The notes: a model not told the origin generated them from the sequence alone. Counted from the stretch's first letter, positions 42,036 to 50,843 are shown. The stretch: 55,044 nucleotides of DNA from an uncultured Clostridia bacterium (GCA_947572415.1 CANPBT010000009.1:1-55044), one strand, 5' to 3'. Translations and numbers: made by a program.

Positions 42036-42075
42036 ACCGCCCGAGCCGTAAAGGTTCGGGCGGTTTTCGTTTTTT
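42036..42075 (+). terminator. Rho-independent terminator of the Wzz-like gene
   Basis: ACCGCCCGA / TCGGGCGGT stem with an 11-nt loop, followed by TTTCGTTTTTT. Confidence 0.88.
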
Positions 42076-42080
42076 CAATC

Positions 42081-42109
42081 TTGACAATGGTTACGCCGTA
42101 TGCTATAAT
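42081..42109 (+). promoter_or_regulatory. Consensus promoter of the HelD-like gene, leaderless type
   Basis: TTGACA (42081-42086), 17-bp spacer, TATAAT (42104-42109). The ATG at 42118 is 8 nt beyond the -10 box, leaving a leader of 0-2 nt. There is no Shine-Dalgarno. Confidence 0.78.
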
Positions 42110-42117
42110 TAAGTGTA

Positions 42118-44487
42118 ATGACGGAATTCGAAAGGTTGAAAAACTTAATAAATCCACACAAGTCGCCGGATAAGCAGTTTTTTTTGGAGCTTTTGGACGG
42201 GGATAAGCAAAAAGAGTACGAAAACGAGCACGTCGCCGCCGTAATGCGTATGCTTAAAGCCGTCTATTTAAAGAAGCTCAAATTAAAAATCGACGAGGCG
42301 AAAGCCGAACGCCGCGCTTTGAAAGCCTCTCCCGAATATAACGCCGAAAGCTATAAAAAGACGCTGGAGCTGAACGCGGATATTTCCCGTCTTAAAGCGA
42401 AAATGAACTCGTTCAAACCCTTTTTCGACGAGCCGTACTTTGCGAGAATGGACCTCGAAGACTCTCGCGAGGGATATAACAGCTATTACCTCGGCAAACG
42501 CGGCGACGAGGGGCTGGAAATAGTTGACTGGCGCGCGCCGCTCGCACGCAAATATTACCAGAAAAGCCGCACGTCGTTTTCCATAAACGATTACGACTAC
42601 AAGCTCGTACTGCGCCGCGCGCTGCTGACGAGAAGCGGCAAAGTGCTCGATATGAAAAACGAATATCTTTCGTTAAAGGATTACCTTACGGAAGAGGAAA
42701 TCGCCGGTCGCGACGAAAGTCTTATATTCGACCCGTTTTTAAAAAGCATACTCGAATCGCGCAAGGAAAAACGCGAAATAACCGATATTATCGAAACGAT
42801 TCAGGAAAAGCAGTACGAAATCATCACTCTTCCCGAACGCGCCGAATTCATAGTACAGGGCGTTGCGGGAAGCGGCAAAACCATGATAATGCTTCACCGA
42901 CTTTCGTATATACTTTACAACAACGAAAGCTTGCATCCCTCCGACGTGCTCGTTATAACTCCGTCGGATTCGTTCAACGATTTTATAGACGAGCTTTCGG
43001 CGATACTCGAGCTTGAAAAAGTAAAAACGTCCACGCTCGAAAATTATTTTATAACCCTTTTAAAAAGCGTAGGTCTTGACATAGGCGGTAAAATCGACCG
43101 CACGCTCGACCTCCCGCCCGAGCTGTGCGCCTACGTGTATTCGGATAAATTCACCGCGGATATCAGAAAAAAACTTTCGAAGATTTTCGACGGGATTTAC
43201 GGAATGTTTGCCGACCCGGAATGCGCGTCGGTTACGGCGTCGCTTTTAACGACGCTCGAAGGGCAAGAGGCGCAGTATGCTTTTATCAAGAACGCGAGCC
43301 TGCGCGTAAGGCGTTGCGTGCTCGGCGAAATAAAAGAGAAAAAGGACGGCGGGCTGTATTACACAAAACAGTTCAGATATATGTTCAACTGTATAGGCGA
43401 CGTGGGCGAGTTCCTGCGTCTATTTTCCGACGAGAGAATGAAAGGCTACGCGTTTTTCTACCGTCAGCTGTTGTCGTTCTACAAGTCGATAAAATATTTG
43501 CGCAGATATTCCGAAAAAATCTGTCTTGCCGCCGTCGGTGATTTGAAATCGCTCGAAACGGTTGTCGACAAGGAAATACTCGATTTGAAGCGTTACCGCA
43601 CCAAATCGGAAAACGGCGATACTTACACCTACTTGGACAGAATCGAAAAGCGCGAGCAGCTAAAAAAGGAAATTTCCGCCACTATCGGGCGCGTGGAAAG
43701 CATTTTAAGCGGTATGTCGGCGGTGTATGACTTTGCCGACGTTATCCGCGGTCAGGGCGATATTGTCGCGATAGGCAAGTGCGAGAGCGTGCGCGACATA
43801 GCCCGGTTTTTCTACCGCGCCACAGTAAAAAAGACAAAGATAAGATACGGGCTGAACGCAAAAAAACTGTGCGTTTTAGACCCGTTTGCGGTGTGCGTTA
43901 TTTTAACGGAACTCGGCTTTCCGCTTTCGCCGAAGTATTCGTTCGTGTTTGTGGACGAGGCGCAGGATATTTCGCCCGCGGAGTACGCGGTTTTAAAAAG
44001 CGTAAACGAAAACGCTTCGTTCAATATCTTCGGCGACCTGAAACAGAATATTACGGGCTTCCGCGGTATAAACGACTGGAAGCAGCTCGGATACGATAAG
44101 TACGATTTGAACTTAAACTACCGCAACACAAACCAGATAGTGGAATACGTTGCCGAAAATCTGCGTATAGATATGCAGGCGATAGGTTTCGACGGCGACG
44201 ACGTGGAAATTATATCCGCGAAAAACGTGACAGGATACCTTTCGGATAAAAACGGGCTTTGCGCCGTGATAACCTCTGAGGCGGCGCTCGATTTTTATAA
44301 GCGCAAAACATACAACGTGGTGCGCGAAACGGGCAAAATTTCAAAGACGAAAATAAATATTATGACGGTTTACGAGAGCAAGGGGCTGGAGTTTACGGCA
44401 GTCGCCGTAGCCGATAGCGATATGACCGAAAACGAAAAATATATTGCTTATACCCGCGCTTTAAAGCAACTTGCGCTGATAAGATAA
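42118..44487 (+). CDS. helD: HelD-like superfamily I helicase/ATPase (RNA polymerase-associated type)
   Basis: 789 residues, near Bacillus HelD (774). An N-terminal coiled-coil arm (about 1-110) contains many Lys/Glu/Ala. The ATPase parts show Walker A GVAGSGKT at 248-255, DEAQD near 613, LNYRNTNQI, and VYESKGLEF near 752, with the last motif AYTRALKQL at the extreme C-terminus. HelD binds RNA polymerase, opening the clamp and removing nucleic acid from stalled enzymes. UvrD-like DNA helicases are the alternative, but length and the N-terminal arm favour HelD. It has its own consensus promoter, and the next helicase gene starts about 110 bp downstream with another. Confidence 0.88.
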   Translation: MTEFERLKNLINPHKSPDKQFFLELLDGDKQKEYENEHVAAVMRMLKAVYLKKLKLKIDEAKAERRALKASPEYNAESYKKTLELNADISRLKAKMNSFKPFFDEPYFARMDLEDSREGYNSYYLGKRGDEGLEIVDWRAPLARKYYQKSRTSFSINDYDYKLVLRRALLTRSGKVLDMKNEYLSLKDYLTEEEIAGRDESLIFDPFLKSILESRKEKREITDIIETIQEKQYEIITLPERAEFIVQGVAGSGKTMIMLHRLSYILYNNESLHPSDVLVITPSDSFNDFIDELSAILELEKVKTSTLENYFITLLKSVGLDIGGKIDRTLDLPPELCAYVYSDKFTADIRKKLSKIFDGIYGMFADPECASVTASLLTTLEGQEAQYAFIKNASLRVRRCVLGEIKEKKDGGLYYTKQFRYMFNCIGDVGEFLRLFSDERMKGYAFFYRQLLSFYKSIKYLRRYSEKICLAAVGDLKSLETVVDKEILDLKRYRTKSENGDTYTYLDRIEKREQLKKEISATIGRVESILSGMSAVYDFADVIRGQGDIVAIGKCESVRDIARFFYRATVKKTKIRYGLNAKKLCVLDPFAVCVILTELGFPLSPKYSFVFVDEAQDISPAEYAVLKSVNENASFNIFGDLKQNITGFRGINDWKQLGYDKYDLNLNYRNTNQIVEYVAENLRIDMQAIGFDGDDVEIISAKNVTGYLSDKNGLCAVITSEAALDFYKRKTYNVVRETGKISKTKINIMTVYESKGLEFTAVAVADSDMTENEKYIAYTRALKQLALIR

Positions 44488-44560
44488 AAAAATTTCGGCA
44501 ATAAATAAACATAGCGTCGATTAAGCTTTGCCTATATGGCGCATATAATAAATAATTCAC

Positions 44561-44589
44561 TTGATAAAGATTATAAAATATGGTATAAT
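44561..44589 (+). promoter_or_regulatory. Promoter of the giant helicase gene, leaderless type
   Basis: TTGATA (44561-44566), 17-bp spacer, TATAAT (44584-44589), then 6 nt to ATG 44596. It lies inside the frame that would be read from an upstream ATG at 44536, which argues for the later start. Confidence 0.75.
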
Positions 44590-44595
44590 TTAACT

Positions 44596-47500
44596 ATGGC
44601 TACTAAATCACCGAAATTACAGGAAACAATCGAACTCGAAGGCGAACTTTTAAACTTCGTGAGCTATGCGACGTACTATTGCAGACTGTCGCTCTTTACG
44701 TCGCTCAAAATTTTCAACCGTGCGGAAGAAAGCGTGCAGGAAATTGTCGTCGGCGTGAGCGGGTCGACGCCGCTCATTATGCCCGCGGAGCTTGCGATTG
44801 ACGAAATCCCGCACGAAAGCAGTATGGAGCTTTCGTTGGACAACCTGTTAAACCCAAAGTACCTTGCCGAGCTCGAAAAGCCCGAAAACTGCAAGGTGGA
44901 GATTAAGGTTACGAAGGGTAAGGACGTAATCTGTTCGCTTGCAACCGACGTGCAGGCTCTTCCCATAGATTTCTGGAGCGGGCTCAACGGCAATGCGGAA
45001 ATGCTTTCCGCTTTTGTCCGCCCGAAGCTTGCCGACTGCCAGAAAATTCTGGCGGAGGCGGGTTTGCAGCTTAAAACGTGGGGCTACTCGTCCGAATGGA
45101 GCGGGTATGCGGGCAACGATAAAAACTCGGTGCGCAACGCCGCGGCTTCGATTTTTTCCGCAATCCGTCACCTCAATATAGAGAGCGCGGATTGCGTCGA
45201 CCTTACGGGCATAGTCTGCGCGGGTCAGATAAGCAATATATTGCAGAATAAAAAAGCGACCGCACTGGAGCTTGCGCTGTTTGCGGCTTCCTGCTTCGAG
45301 GCGGTAAAGTTAAACCCCGTGCTCGTCCTCGGCAAAAACAAGGTCGGCGTGGGCGTATGGCTGTACGAAAGCTGCTTCTCTTCGCCCATTCAGGACGATA
45401 TGTCGCTGATTGAAAAATACGTTGCGGACGGTGTGAACAACCTCACGCTTTTCGACGCGGACGACTTGTTCGCGCACAAAAACGCAAGCTTTACGACAAG
45501 CTCCTCGCACTTCGCATCGTTCATAAAAAACGAAGAGTTCGATTTATGCCTCGACGTCAAGCGTTGCAGGATAGGCGGAATTTTCCCCATGCCGCTCAAA
45601 GTCAAGACACGTTCGGGGTACGAGCTTTTGGACGACAAGCAGCAGTCGTACGTGGAAAAACCGCGCGACGTAATCGACGCGGGCAAATACGATTTCGACA
45701 GGGCGGCTTCCAAGGACAAGTCGTGGCAGCGTCGCCTTCTCGATTTGTCGCTGAAAAACAACCTCCTCAATTTCAGATACAAGCGCGATTGTCTGCATAT
45801 TCTTTCCTCAGACCTCGCCGCGTTCTGCGAGAAACTTGCGGGAAAGGAAAAATTCAGGCTGGGCGCGCTCGCGTCGCCTATAAAGGACGCGGCTTATTTC
45901 GGCGGAAACCTCAAAAGCATGGAGGAGCTCATTTCAATCGAAATGAAGTCGGGTTTAATCCGCACGTATTCTGGGCAGGAAGCGCTGATTGACACATCTA
46001 ACACGCTCATACGTAAGGCGCGTTCCGCCGAGGAAGAAACGGGCACGAAAACTTTATACCTAGCGCTCGGCTTTTTAAGGTGGAATTCGGGTGAAAAAGA
46101 GGACAAGTTCGCGCCGCTCGTAATGCTGCCCGTAAGGCTGAAAAAGACCAAAACCGCCGGTATCTGGCTGGAAGCGGGAGACGAATACGAGGTAAACACG
46201 ACCCTTCTCGAATTTTTAAAGCAGGAGTTCGGCATAGATATACGCGGCGTGGAGGGCAAAGGGCTTTCCCCGCAGGAAATTATTGCGGTATTCCGCGCAA
46301 AAACGGCGAATATGAAGGGCTGGTACGTCTACGAGGACGTTTACCTTTCGCACTTCACTTTCGCGCGGTACGCTATGTGGGCGGACGTTAAAAAGAATAT
46401 AACCGAGTACAAGAAAAACCCGCTTATCGCAAGTCTGCTTTCTAACACTAACAAGCTTATGGGCAATAAGCTTTCGGGCGTGAACGAGGACGACGGCGAC
46501 CCTTGCGGCGTAATTACTCCGCTGCCCTGCGACAGCACGCAGTACGCGGCGATAGCCGAATCGGCAAAGGGCACGTCTTTCGTTTTGCACGGCCCTCCGG
46601 GCACGGGCAAGAGCCAGACTATTACGAACATAATCGCAAACGCGCTGTACGGCGGCAAACGCGTGCTGTTCGTCGCTGAAAAACAAGCGGCGTTGCAGGT
46701 TGTTCAAAAAAGGCTCACCGATATAGGCATAGGCGAGTTCTGCCTCGAACTCCATTCCGGCAAATCCGCCGATAAGGGCGAAATCGTGCGCACGATAGAA
46801 AACACCCTCGCGCTGACGGGCTCGGCTGACGGCGAAAAGTTCGCGAGCACGGGCGAAAAAATAAAGAGCATGCGCAAGGCGCTGAAAGCTCCGCTCGCAG
46901 CGCTTCACAAAAAGCGCAGGCTGGGTTGCTCGGTTTACGACGGAATAATCTATTATTTACAGAACAAAAACGCGCCCGAGCTTGTAAACATCGAAAGCAC
47001 TTTCTACGATTCGCTTACGAAAAGCAAACTCGAAGAGTGCGAAAAGATGCTTGTCACCGCGCAGGCGGCGGCAGAGGAGTGCGGCGGGGTATGCCGTTCG
47101 CCCTTCTCGGAAATTAACCTTACCGAATGCGACAAGTCGGTAAAAATTTCCGTGCTTTGTTCGGCGGAGGTAGTGCTTGCCGAGCTCAAGCATATCAAAA
47201 ATTACCTCGGGCTTTTCCTCGACACCTTCAACCAGCGCATAAGCGCGTTTACGCTTAAAAAGCTGAAAAGTCTTATTGAAATTCTGAATTTGCTGAAGGG
47301 CGACGCCCTCGACGAGTTTTTCGAGTGCGACGAAAAGCAATTTTACAAATTCTATAACGCCAACGTAAAATACGACAGTGCGGTCAAGTACTGGTTAACC
47401 TATTTCAAAGCGTTGCCCGACGTCGGCAAGCTTGCTGACAAAATAGAGCCCGAGCTTGAAAACTGGGGCGAAAATTACCGTTCGTCGAAAGTTATTTTAA

Positions 47501-50214
47501 CTATAATCAAACGTATCAACAAGTGCGCAGACGTGCCTTTGAAACCGAAAGAAGAGCTTGAGTGGATTAAGCGCGCTTACGAAATAGAGCGCGCAAGGGC
47601 GGGTATACTCGCAAATACCGATCTCAGCCAGAACTTTATGGGGCTCGGCGGAAGTATTAACGATAAAAAGCGCGACGACTTTTTAAAGCCCTTGTACGCG
47701 TTGCATAAAAACTGCGCGCAGGTATTTATGGACTATAACGCGGACGCTTTCAACAGCGTGTGCGCGGGCGCGGTGGGCGGACAGCTCAAACCGCTTATAA
47801 CCGGGCTTATTTCCGCGGCGACTTCGTTCAGTAAAGCGTACGAAAACTTCCTTAAAACGGTAAAAGCCGACAAATCGGAAATTGCCGACGGCGACCTTTT
47901 CGAGTACTTTACGGCAAAGTGCGGCGCGCTTATCGACAATATCGATTTATTGCCCGGCTGGTGCGTATACAAGGCTACGGCAAAGGCGCTTAACGAAAAC
48001 GGGCTTACGTTTATGACCGACGCAATGGAAAGCGGCAGGATAAGCGGCAAACAGATACTTTCGTCCTTCCGCAAAAACGTGTACCGTAATTTTATTCAGA
48101 CCAACATCCCCGCGGACGAAGTGCTTTCGTCTTTCTCGGCGAGCGTGCAGGAAGCAAATTCGCAGGGCTTTTCGCGGCTTTTGGAAGAATTTACCGCGCT
48201 CACGCGCGAAAAATTGCGCTCCGACCTCATTTCGCGCCTGCCCGCGCAGGAAACGGAGGGGCCGCTCGCGCTCGAGCTTATGGCTTTTAACCGAAACATC
48301 AAGGGTAATCTGCGCGGACTTAATTTAAGGAATCTTTTCACCGAAATCCCCGAGCTTTTACGCGTCGTCGCGCCATGTATGCTTATGAGCCCGATAACCG
48401 TATCCCAGTATCTCCCCGCGGAGCCGGGGCTGTTCGATATCGTCATTTTCGACGAAGCGTCGCAGATGCCCACGTGCGAAGCGGTGCCGTCGCTGGCGCG
48501 CGCGAAGAGCGCGATTATTGTCGGCGACCCCAAACAGATGCCGCCCACGTCGTTTTTCACGAGCTCGGGGCAGGACGAGGACAATCCCGAAACCGAGGAT
48601 TTGGAGTCGGTGCTCGACGATTGCCTCGCGCTCGGCATACCCGAAAAGCACCTTGTCTGGCATTACCGCTCCAAGCACGAAAGCCTTATCGCGTTTTCGA
48701 ATATTATGTTCTATTCGAGCAGGCTCTGTACCTATCCCTCGCCCGACGCGCTTGACAGTAAAGTCAAACTCCGCCTTATCGAGGACGGCATTTACGACAG
48801 AGGCGAAACCAAGTGCAACAAAAAGGAAGCCGACGCGCTCGTTGCGGAGGTTATTAAGAGGTTGCAGGACGACAGACTTAAAAATTCAAGTATCGGCGTA
48901 GTAACTTTCAGTACGCCGCAGCAGATATATATAGAAAGGCTGCTCACAAAAAAGATTTCCGAAAAGAAGCTCGAGGACGCGGCATATGACAGGGAGGAGC
49001 CGCTGTTCATAAAAAACCTCGAAAACGTTCAGGGCGACGAAAGGGACGTTATACTGTTTTCGGTCGGCTACGGCCCCGACAAGCAGGGTAAAATTTCTTT
49101 GAACTTCGGGCCTTTGAACCAGTTCGGCGGCTGGCGCAGGCTCAACGTTGCGGTTTCGAGGGCGAGGGAAGAGATGATAGTTTTCGCGTCGATGCGCTAC
49201 TCTATGATAGATTTGTCGCGCACCACCTCGCGCGGGGTTGCCGGACTTAAAGCCTTCCTCGAGTTTGCCGAAAAGGGCAGGACGAATATTTCCGTCCGCA
49301 GCGACGAAATTATTATAAACAAACAGGGTATAGGCAAGTTTATTGCGGAGGAGCTTTCCGCATACGGCTACGACTGCCGTTGCGACGTGGGCGTATCGGA
49401 CTTCAAAATCGACGTTGCCGTCGTCGACCCCAAAAACAAGCATAACTTCATTTTAGCCGTGCTTTGCGACGGCTCGCAGAGTTCGTTCTCGGTGAAGGAC
49501 AGAACGGTTTTGCAGGTTCAGACGTTGAAGCGCAACAACTGGAACGTGGTCAAACTGCACTCCATAAACTTCTTCAACAACCCCAAACGCGAAATTAAAA
49601 AGATAAAGGAATACCTCGACAAGCTTACCTCCGACGGCAAGCCCGTATCGCTGAATTTCAGGCGCGCTTACCGCTTTGCAAAGACGGACGTAAAACCTCA
49701 GTCGCCCGATTATATTTTGAGCGGCGCGAACGACGCCGAGGTTACGCGCGTAATAAAGGCGGTGGTCGCCGCGGAGGAGCCGCTTTCGCTGCCGTTTTTA
49801 ATGAAGCGCACGCTTGCGGCGTACGGAATAAGCAAATACGGCGTCAAGCTCGAAGCAAAGCTGAACGCGCTGATAGACGCTTGCGATTTTAGCCGCGCGG
49901 AACTTTTAGGCAACACCTATATTTTCAAAGCCGATAAGTTTTCCGAGTTCGACAGATACCGCGTCGAGGACGGGGGTGTGTGCCGCACGTCGGATACGGA
50001 TTTTACCCCTTACGACGTAATATCTCTTATAAAGGGATTGCTTATAAGCAAAGTCAGTATCTACGCGGAGGAGCTTATCCCGCTCGTTTTAAAGGAGCTC
50101 AGGGTGCCGCGTTCGAGCGACAAGCTCGTAGCGTTCGTATACGGCTGTATCGACGAGGGCGTAAAGCGCGGAATATTTATAAGAAGCATATCGGATAAAA
50201 TATCTCTGGCATAA
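44596..50214 (+). CDS. Giant DUF4011-type superfamily I helicase with C-terminal nuclease-like fold
   Basis: 1872 residues from ATG 44596. Order: an N-terminal region of about 350 residues; DUF4011-like segment SWQRRLLDLSLKNNLLNF near 370; Walker A GPPGTGKSQT at 666; a long helical insertion (about 740-1200); DEASQMP at 1286; GDPKQMPPTSFF and YRSKHESL; ENVQGDERDVI; NVAVSRARE near 1518. Then comes a PD-(D/E)xK-like region (DFKIDVAVVDP with Asp1606, LCDG at 1623-1626) and a C-terminal DUF3320-like helical domain (about 1715-1780). Related proteins occur in defence and repair contexts, but the cellular role is not settled. The glutamate usually expected before CDG (IECDG) is Leu1623, so nuclease activity may be lost. 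No toxin, restriction or phage gene is adjacent. Confidence 0.87.
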   Translation: MATKSPKLQETIELEGELLNFVSYATYYCRLSLFTSLKIFNRAEESVQEIVVGVSGSTPLIMPAELAIDEIPHESSMELSLDNLLNPKYLAELEKPENCKVEIKVTKGKDVICSLATDVQALPIDFWSGLNGNAEMLSAFVRPKLADCQKILAEAGLQLKTWGYSSEWSGYAGNDKNSVRNAAASIFSAIRHLNIESADCVDLTGIVCAGQISNILQNKKATALELALFAASCFEAVKLNPVLVLGKNKVGVGVWLYESCFSSPIQDDMSLIEKYVADGVNNLTLFDADDLFAHKNASFTTSSSHFASFIKNEEFDLCLDVKRCRIGGIFPMPLKVKTRSGYELLDDKQQSYVEKPRDVIDAGKYDFDRAASKDKSWQRRLLDLSLKNNLLNFRYKRDCLHILSSDLAAFCEKLAGKEKFRLGALASPIKDAAYFGGNLKSMEELISIEMKSGLIRTYSGQEALIDTSNTLIRKARSAEEETGTKTLYLALGFLRWNSGEKEDKFAPLVMLPVRLKKTKTAGIWLEAGDEYEVNTTLLEFLKQEFGIDIRGVEGKGLSPQEIIAVFRAKTANMKGWYVYEDVYLSHFTFARYAMWADVKKNITEYKKNPLIASLLSNTNKLMGNKLSGVNEDDGDPCGVITPLPCDSTQYAAIAESAKGTSFVLHGPPGTGKSQTITNIIANALYGGKRVLFVAEKQAALQVVQKRLTDIGIGEFCLELHSGKSADKGEIVRTIENTLALTGSADGEKFASTGEKIKSMRKALKAPLAALHKKRRLGCSVYDGIIYYLQNKNAPELVNIESTFYDSLTKSKLEECEKMLVTAQAAAEECGGVCRSPFSEINLTECDKSVKISVLCSAEVVLAELKHIKNYLGLFLDTFNQRISAFTLKKLKSLIEILNLLKGDALDEFFECDEKQFYKFYNANVKYDSAVKYWLTYFKALPDVGKLADKIEPELENWGENYRSSKVILTIIKRINKCADVPLKPKEELEWIKRAYEIERARAGILANTDLSQNFMGLGGSINDKKRDDFLKPLYALHKNCAQVFMDYNADAFNSVCAGAVGGQLKPLITGLISAATSFSKAYENFLKTVKADKSEIADGDLFEYFTAKCGALIDNIDLLPGWCVYKATAKALNENGLTFMTDAMESGRISGKQILSSFRKNVYRNFIQTNIPADEVLSSFSASVQEANSQGFSRLLEEFTALTREKLRSDLISRLPAQETEGPLALELMAFNRNIKGNLRGLNLRNLFTEIPELLRVVAPCMLMSPITVSQYLPAEPGLFDIVIFDEASQMPTCEAVPSLARAKSAIIVGDPKQMPPTSFFTSSGQDEDNPETEDLESVLDDCLALGIPEKHLVWHYRSKHESLIAFSNIMFYSSRLCTYPSPDALDSKVKLRLIEDGIYDRGETKCNKKEADALVAEVIKRLQDDRLKNSSIGVVTFSTPQQIYIERLLTKKISEKKLEDAAYDREEPLFIKNLENVQGDERDVILFSVGYGPDKQGKISLNFGPLNQFGGWRRLNVAVSRAREEMIVFASMRYSMIDLSRTTSRGVAGLKAFLEFAEKGRTNISVRSDEIIINKQGIGKFIAEELSAYGYDCRCDVGVSDFKIDVAVVDPKNKHNFILAVLCDGSQSSFSVKDRTVLQVQTLKRNNWNVVKLHSINFFNNPKREIKKIKEYLDKLTSDGKPVSLNFRRAYRFAKTDVKPQSPDYILSGANDAEVTRVIKAVVAAEEPLSLPFLMKRTLAAYGISKYGVKLEAKLNALIDACDFSRAELLGNTYIFKADKFSEFDRYRVEDGGVCRTSDTDFTPYDVISLIKGLLISKVSIYAEELIPLVLKELRVPRSSDKLVAFVYGCIDEGVKRGIFIRSISDKISLA

Positions 50215-50217
50215 ATT

Positions 50218-50255
50218 TATAAAGCCCGAACGCAAAATTTGCGTTCGGGCTTTAT
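50218..50255. terminator. Bidirectional terminator between the helicase and the Cys-rich gene
   Basis: AAAGCCCGAACGCAAA paired with TTTGCGTTCGGGCTTT. The stem overlaps the stop codon of the minus-strand gene (50252-50254). T-rich tails exist on both strands. Confidence 0.9.
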
Positions 50256-50533
50256 AAATCGTGTTTAAGTATAAAAGTAAGCTCTTCCAACTTTATGGAC
50301 ATTTTTTGCAAAGCGTTTAAAATATTTTGTTGTTTTTCGGTTTTGTCGATTTGAACCCAAAATTCGCAAATTTCATCGGCGTACGCTTTAGCTTGCCCTA
50401 TTCGCTTTGTGTTAGGTATTTTATGTTTGCAAATGCCCTGTACCAAAGGTCTGAAACCTGCGTCGTTTTTAGTATAATACCTGTCAAAGTGCTTGCAGTT
50501 GGCGCATTTTTTATCATTGTTATTAGTAATCAT
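50252..50533 (-). CDS. Cys-rich small protein divergent from an Xre regulator
   Basis: 93 residues. Near the N-terminus CANCKHFDRYY gives a CxxC pair; about 25 residues later GICKHKIPNTKR and then ICEFW supply two more cysteines. CxxC...C...C suggests a zinc or Fe-S site. The C-terminal 35 residues are a predicted helix (KQQNILNALQKMSIKLEEL). Uncharacterised short proteins with this Cys pattern are found in Clostridia; I do not know a function. Its promoter is a perfect TTGACA-17-TATAAT whose spacer is filled by a palindrome, and the ATG is 6 nt after the -10 box. Regulation by the divergent Xre protein is a direct inference. Confidence 0.75.
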   Translation of the reverse strand: MITNNNDKKCANCKHFDRYYTKNDAGFRPLVQGICKHKIPNTKRIGQAKAYADEICEFWVQIDKTEKQQNILNALQKMSIKLEELTFILKHDL

Positions 50534-50539
50534 ATAATA

Positions 50540-50568
50540 ATTATAGTACGCGAAACGCGTATTGTCAA
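50540..50568 (-). promoter_or_regulatory. Perfect-consensus promoter of the Cys-rich gene, leaderless type
   Basis: Minus strand TTGACA (50568-50563), 17-bp spacer, TATAAT (50545-50540), then 6 nt to the ATG at 50533. The spacer contains operator ACGCGAAACGCGT (50548-50560 as read on the plus strand). Confidence 0.85.
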
Positions 50569-50583
50569 CGCGTTTCGCGTACT
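50545..50583. promoter_or_regulatory. Double palindromic operator between the Cys-rich and xre genes
   Basis: A perfect 16-bp inverted repeat AGTACGCGAAACGCGT / ACGCGTTTCGCGTACT with a 7-bp spacer. Each arm also contains a self-symmetrical 13-mer (ACGCGAAACGCGT at 50548-50560, ACGCGTTTCGCGT at 50568-50580). The two centres are 20 bp apart, about two helical turns. One site occupies the promoter spacer of the minus-strand gene; the other covers its -35 edge and the upstream region of the xre gene. This is the layout of a cooperative repressor site. Confidence 0.85.
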
Positions 50584-50602
50584 TTTATGTTAAAATGTAA
50601 TT

Positions 50603-50803
50603 ATGGATTTTAAAGAAAAGTTAAAAGAAGAACGTATAATTAATAATTTAACCCAAAAAGATTTTGCTGAACTTTTAGGTGTTTCGAAAAGTTGTTATGC
50701 GGGTTATGAGCAAGGATATAGAGAACCTGATTTTAAAACATTAGTAAAAATCTGTAATATTTTAAAAATAAGTTCTGATTATCTTTTAGGTATAGACGTT
50801 TAA
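50603..50803 (+). CDS. Small Xre/Cro-C1 family helix-turn-helix regulator
   Basis: 66 residues, just one HTH_3 domain: LKEERIINNLTQKDFAELLG with the recognition helix VSKSCYAGYEQGYREP, then LVKICNILKISSDYLLGID, the usual domain end. There is no extra sensor domain. It probably binds the palindromic sites upstream and controls both itself and the divergent Cys-rich gene. A TAAAAT (50591-50596) lies 6 nt before the ATG, no Shine-Dalgarno and no good -35 are visible, and the operator covers the expected -35 position. Its AT-rich codons differ from neighbours, which suggests transfer of the pair as a unit. Confidence 0.9.
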   Translation: MDFKEKLKEERIINNLTQKDFAELLGVSKSCYAGYEQGYREPDFKTLVKICNILKISSDYLLGIDV

Positions 50804-50843
50804 ACCCCGCGGGGCATGAAGTTTCACGCCCCGCGGGGTTTTA
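50801..50843. terminator. Bidirectional terminator between xre and dapB
   Basis: AAACCCCGCGGGGC / GCCCCGCGGGGTTT, a 14-bp perfect stem with an inner TGAA/TTCA pairing, tail TTATTATTTA. It begins at the xre stop and ends just before the dapB stop. Confidence 0.9.

Noticed and set aside
44536..44595. Upstream ATG of the giant helicase adding 20 residues
   Set aside because: The extension contains a full TTGATA-17-TATAAT promoter and has no Shine-Dalgarno; the start at 44596 fits the leaderless pattern of neighbours.
42118..50214. Helicase pair as a complete anti-phage defence island
   Set aside because: No methyltransferase, restriction, toxin, TIR, protease or Cas partner lies nearby, and HelD-like proteins are housekeeping transcription factors.
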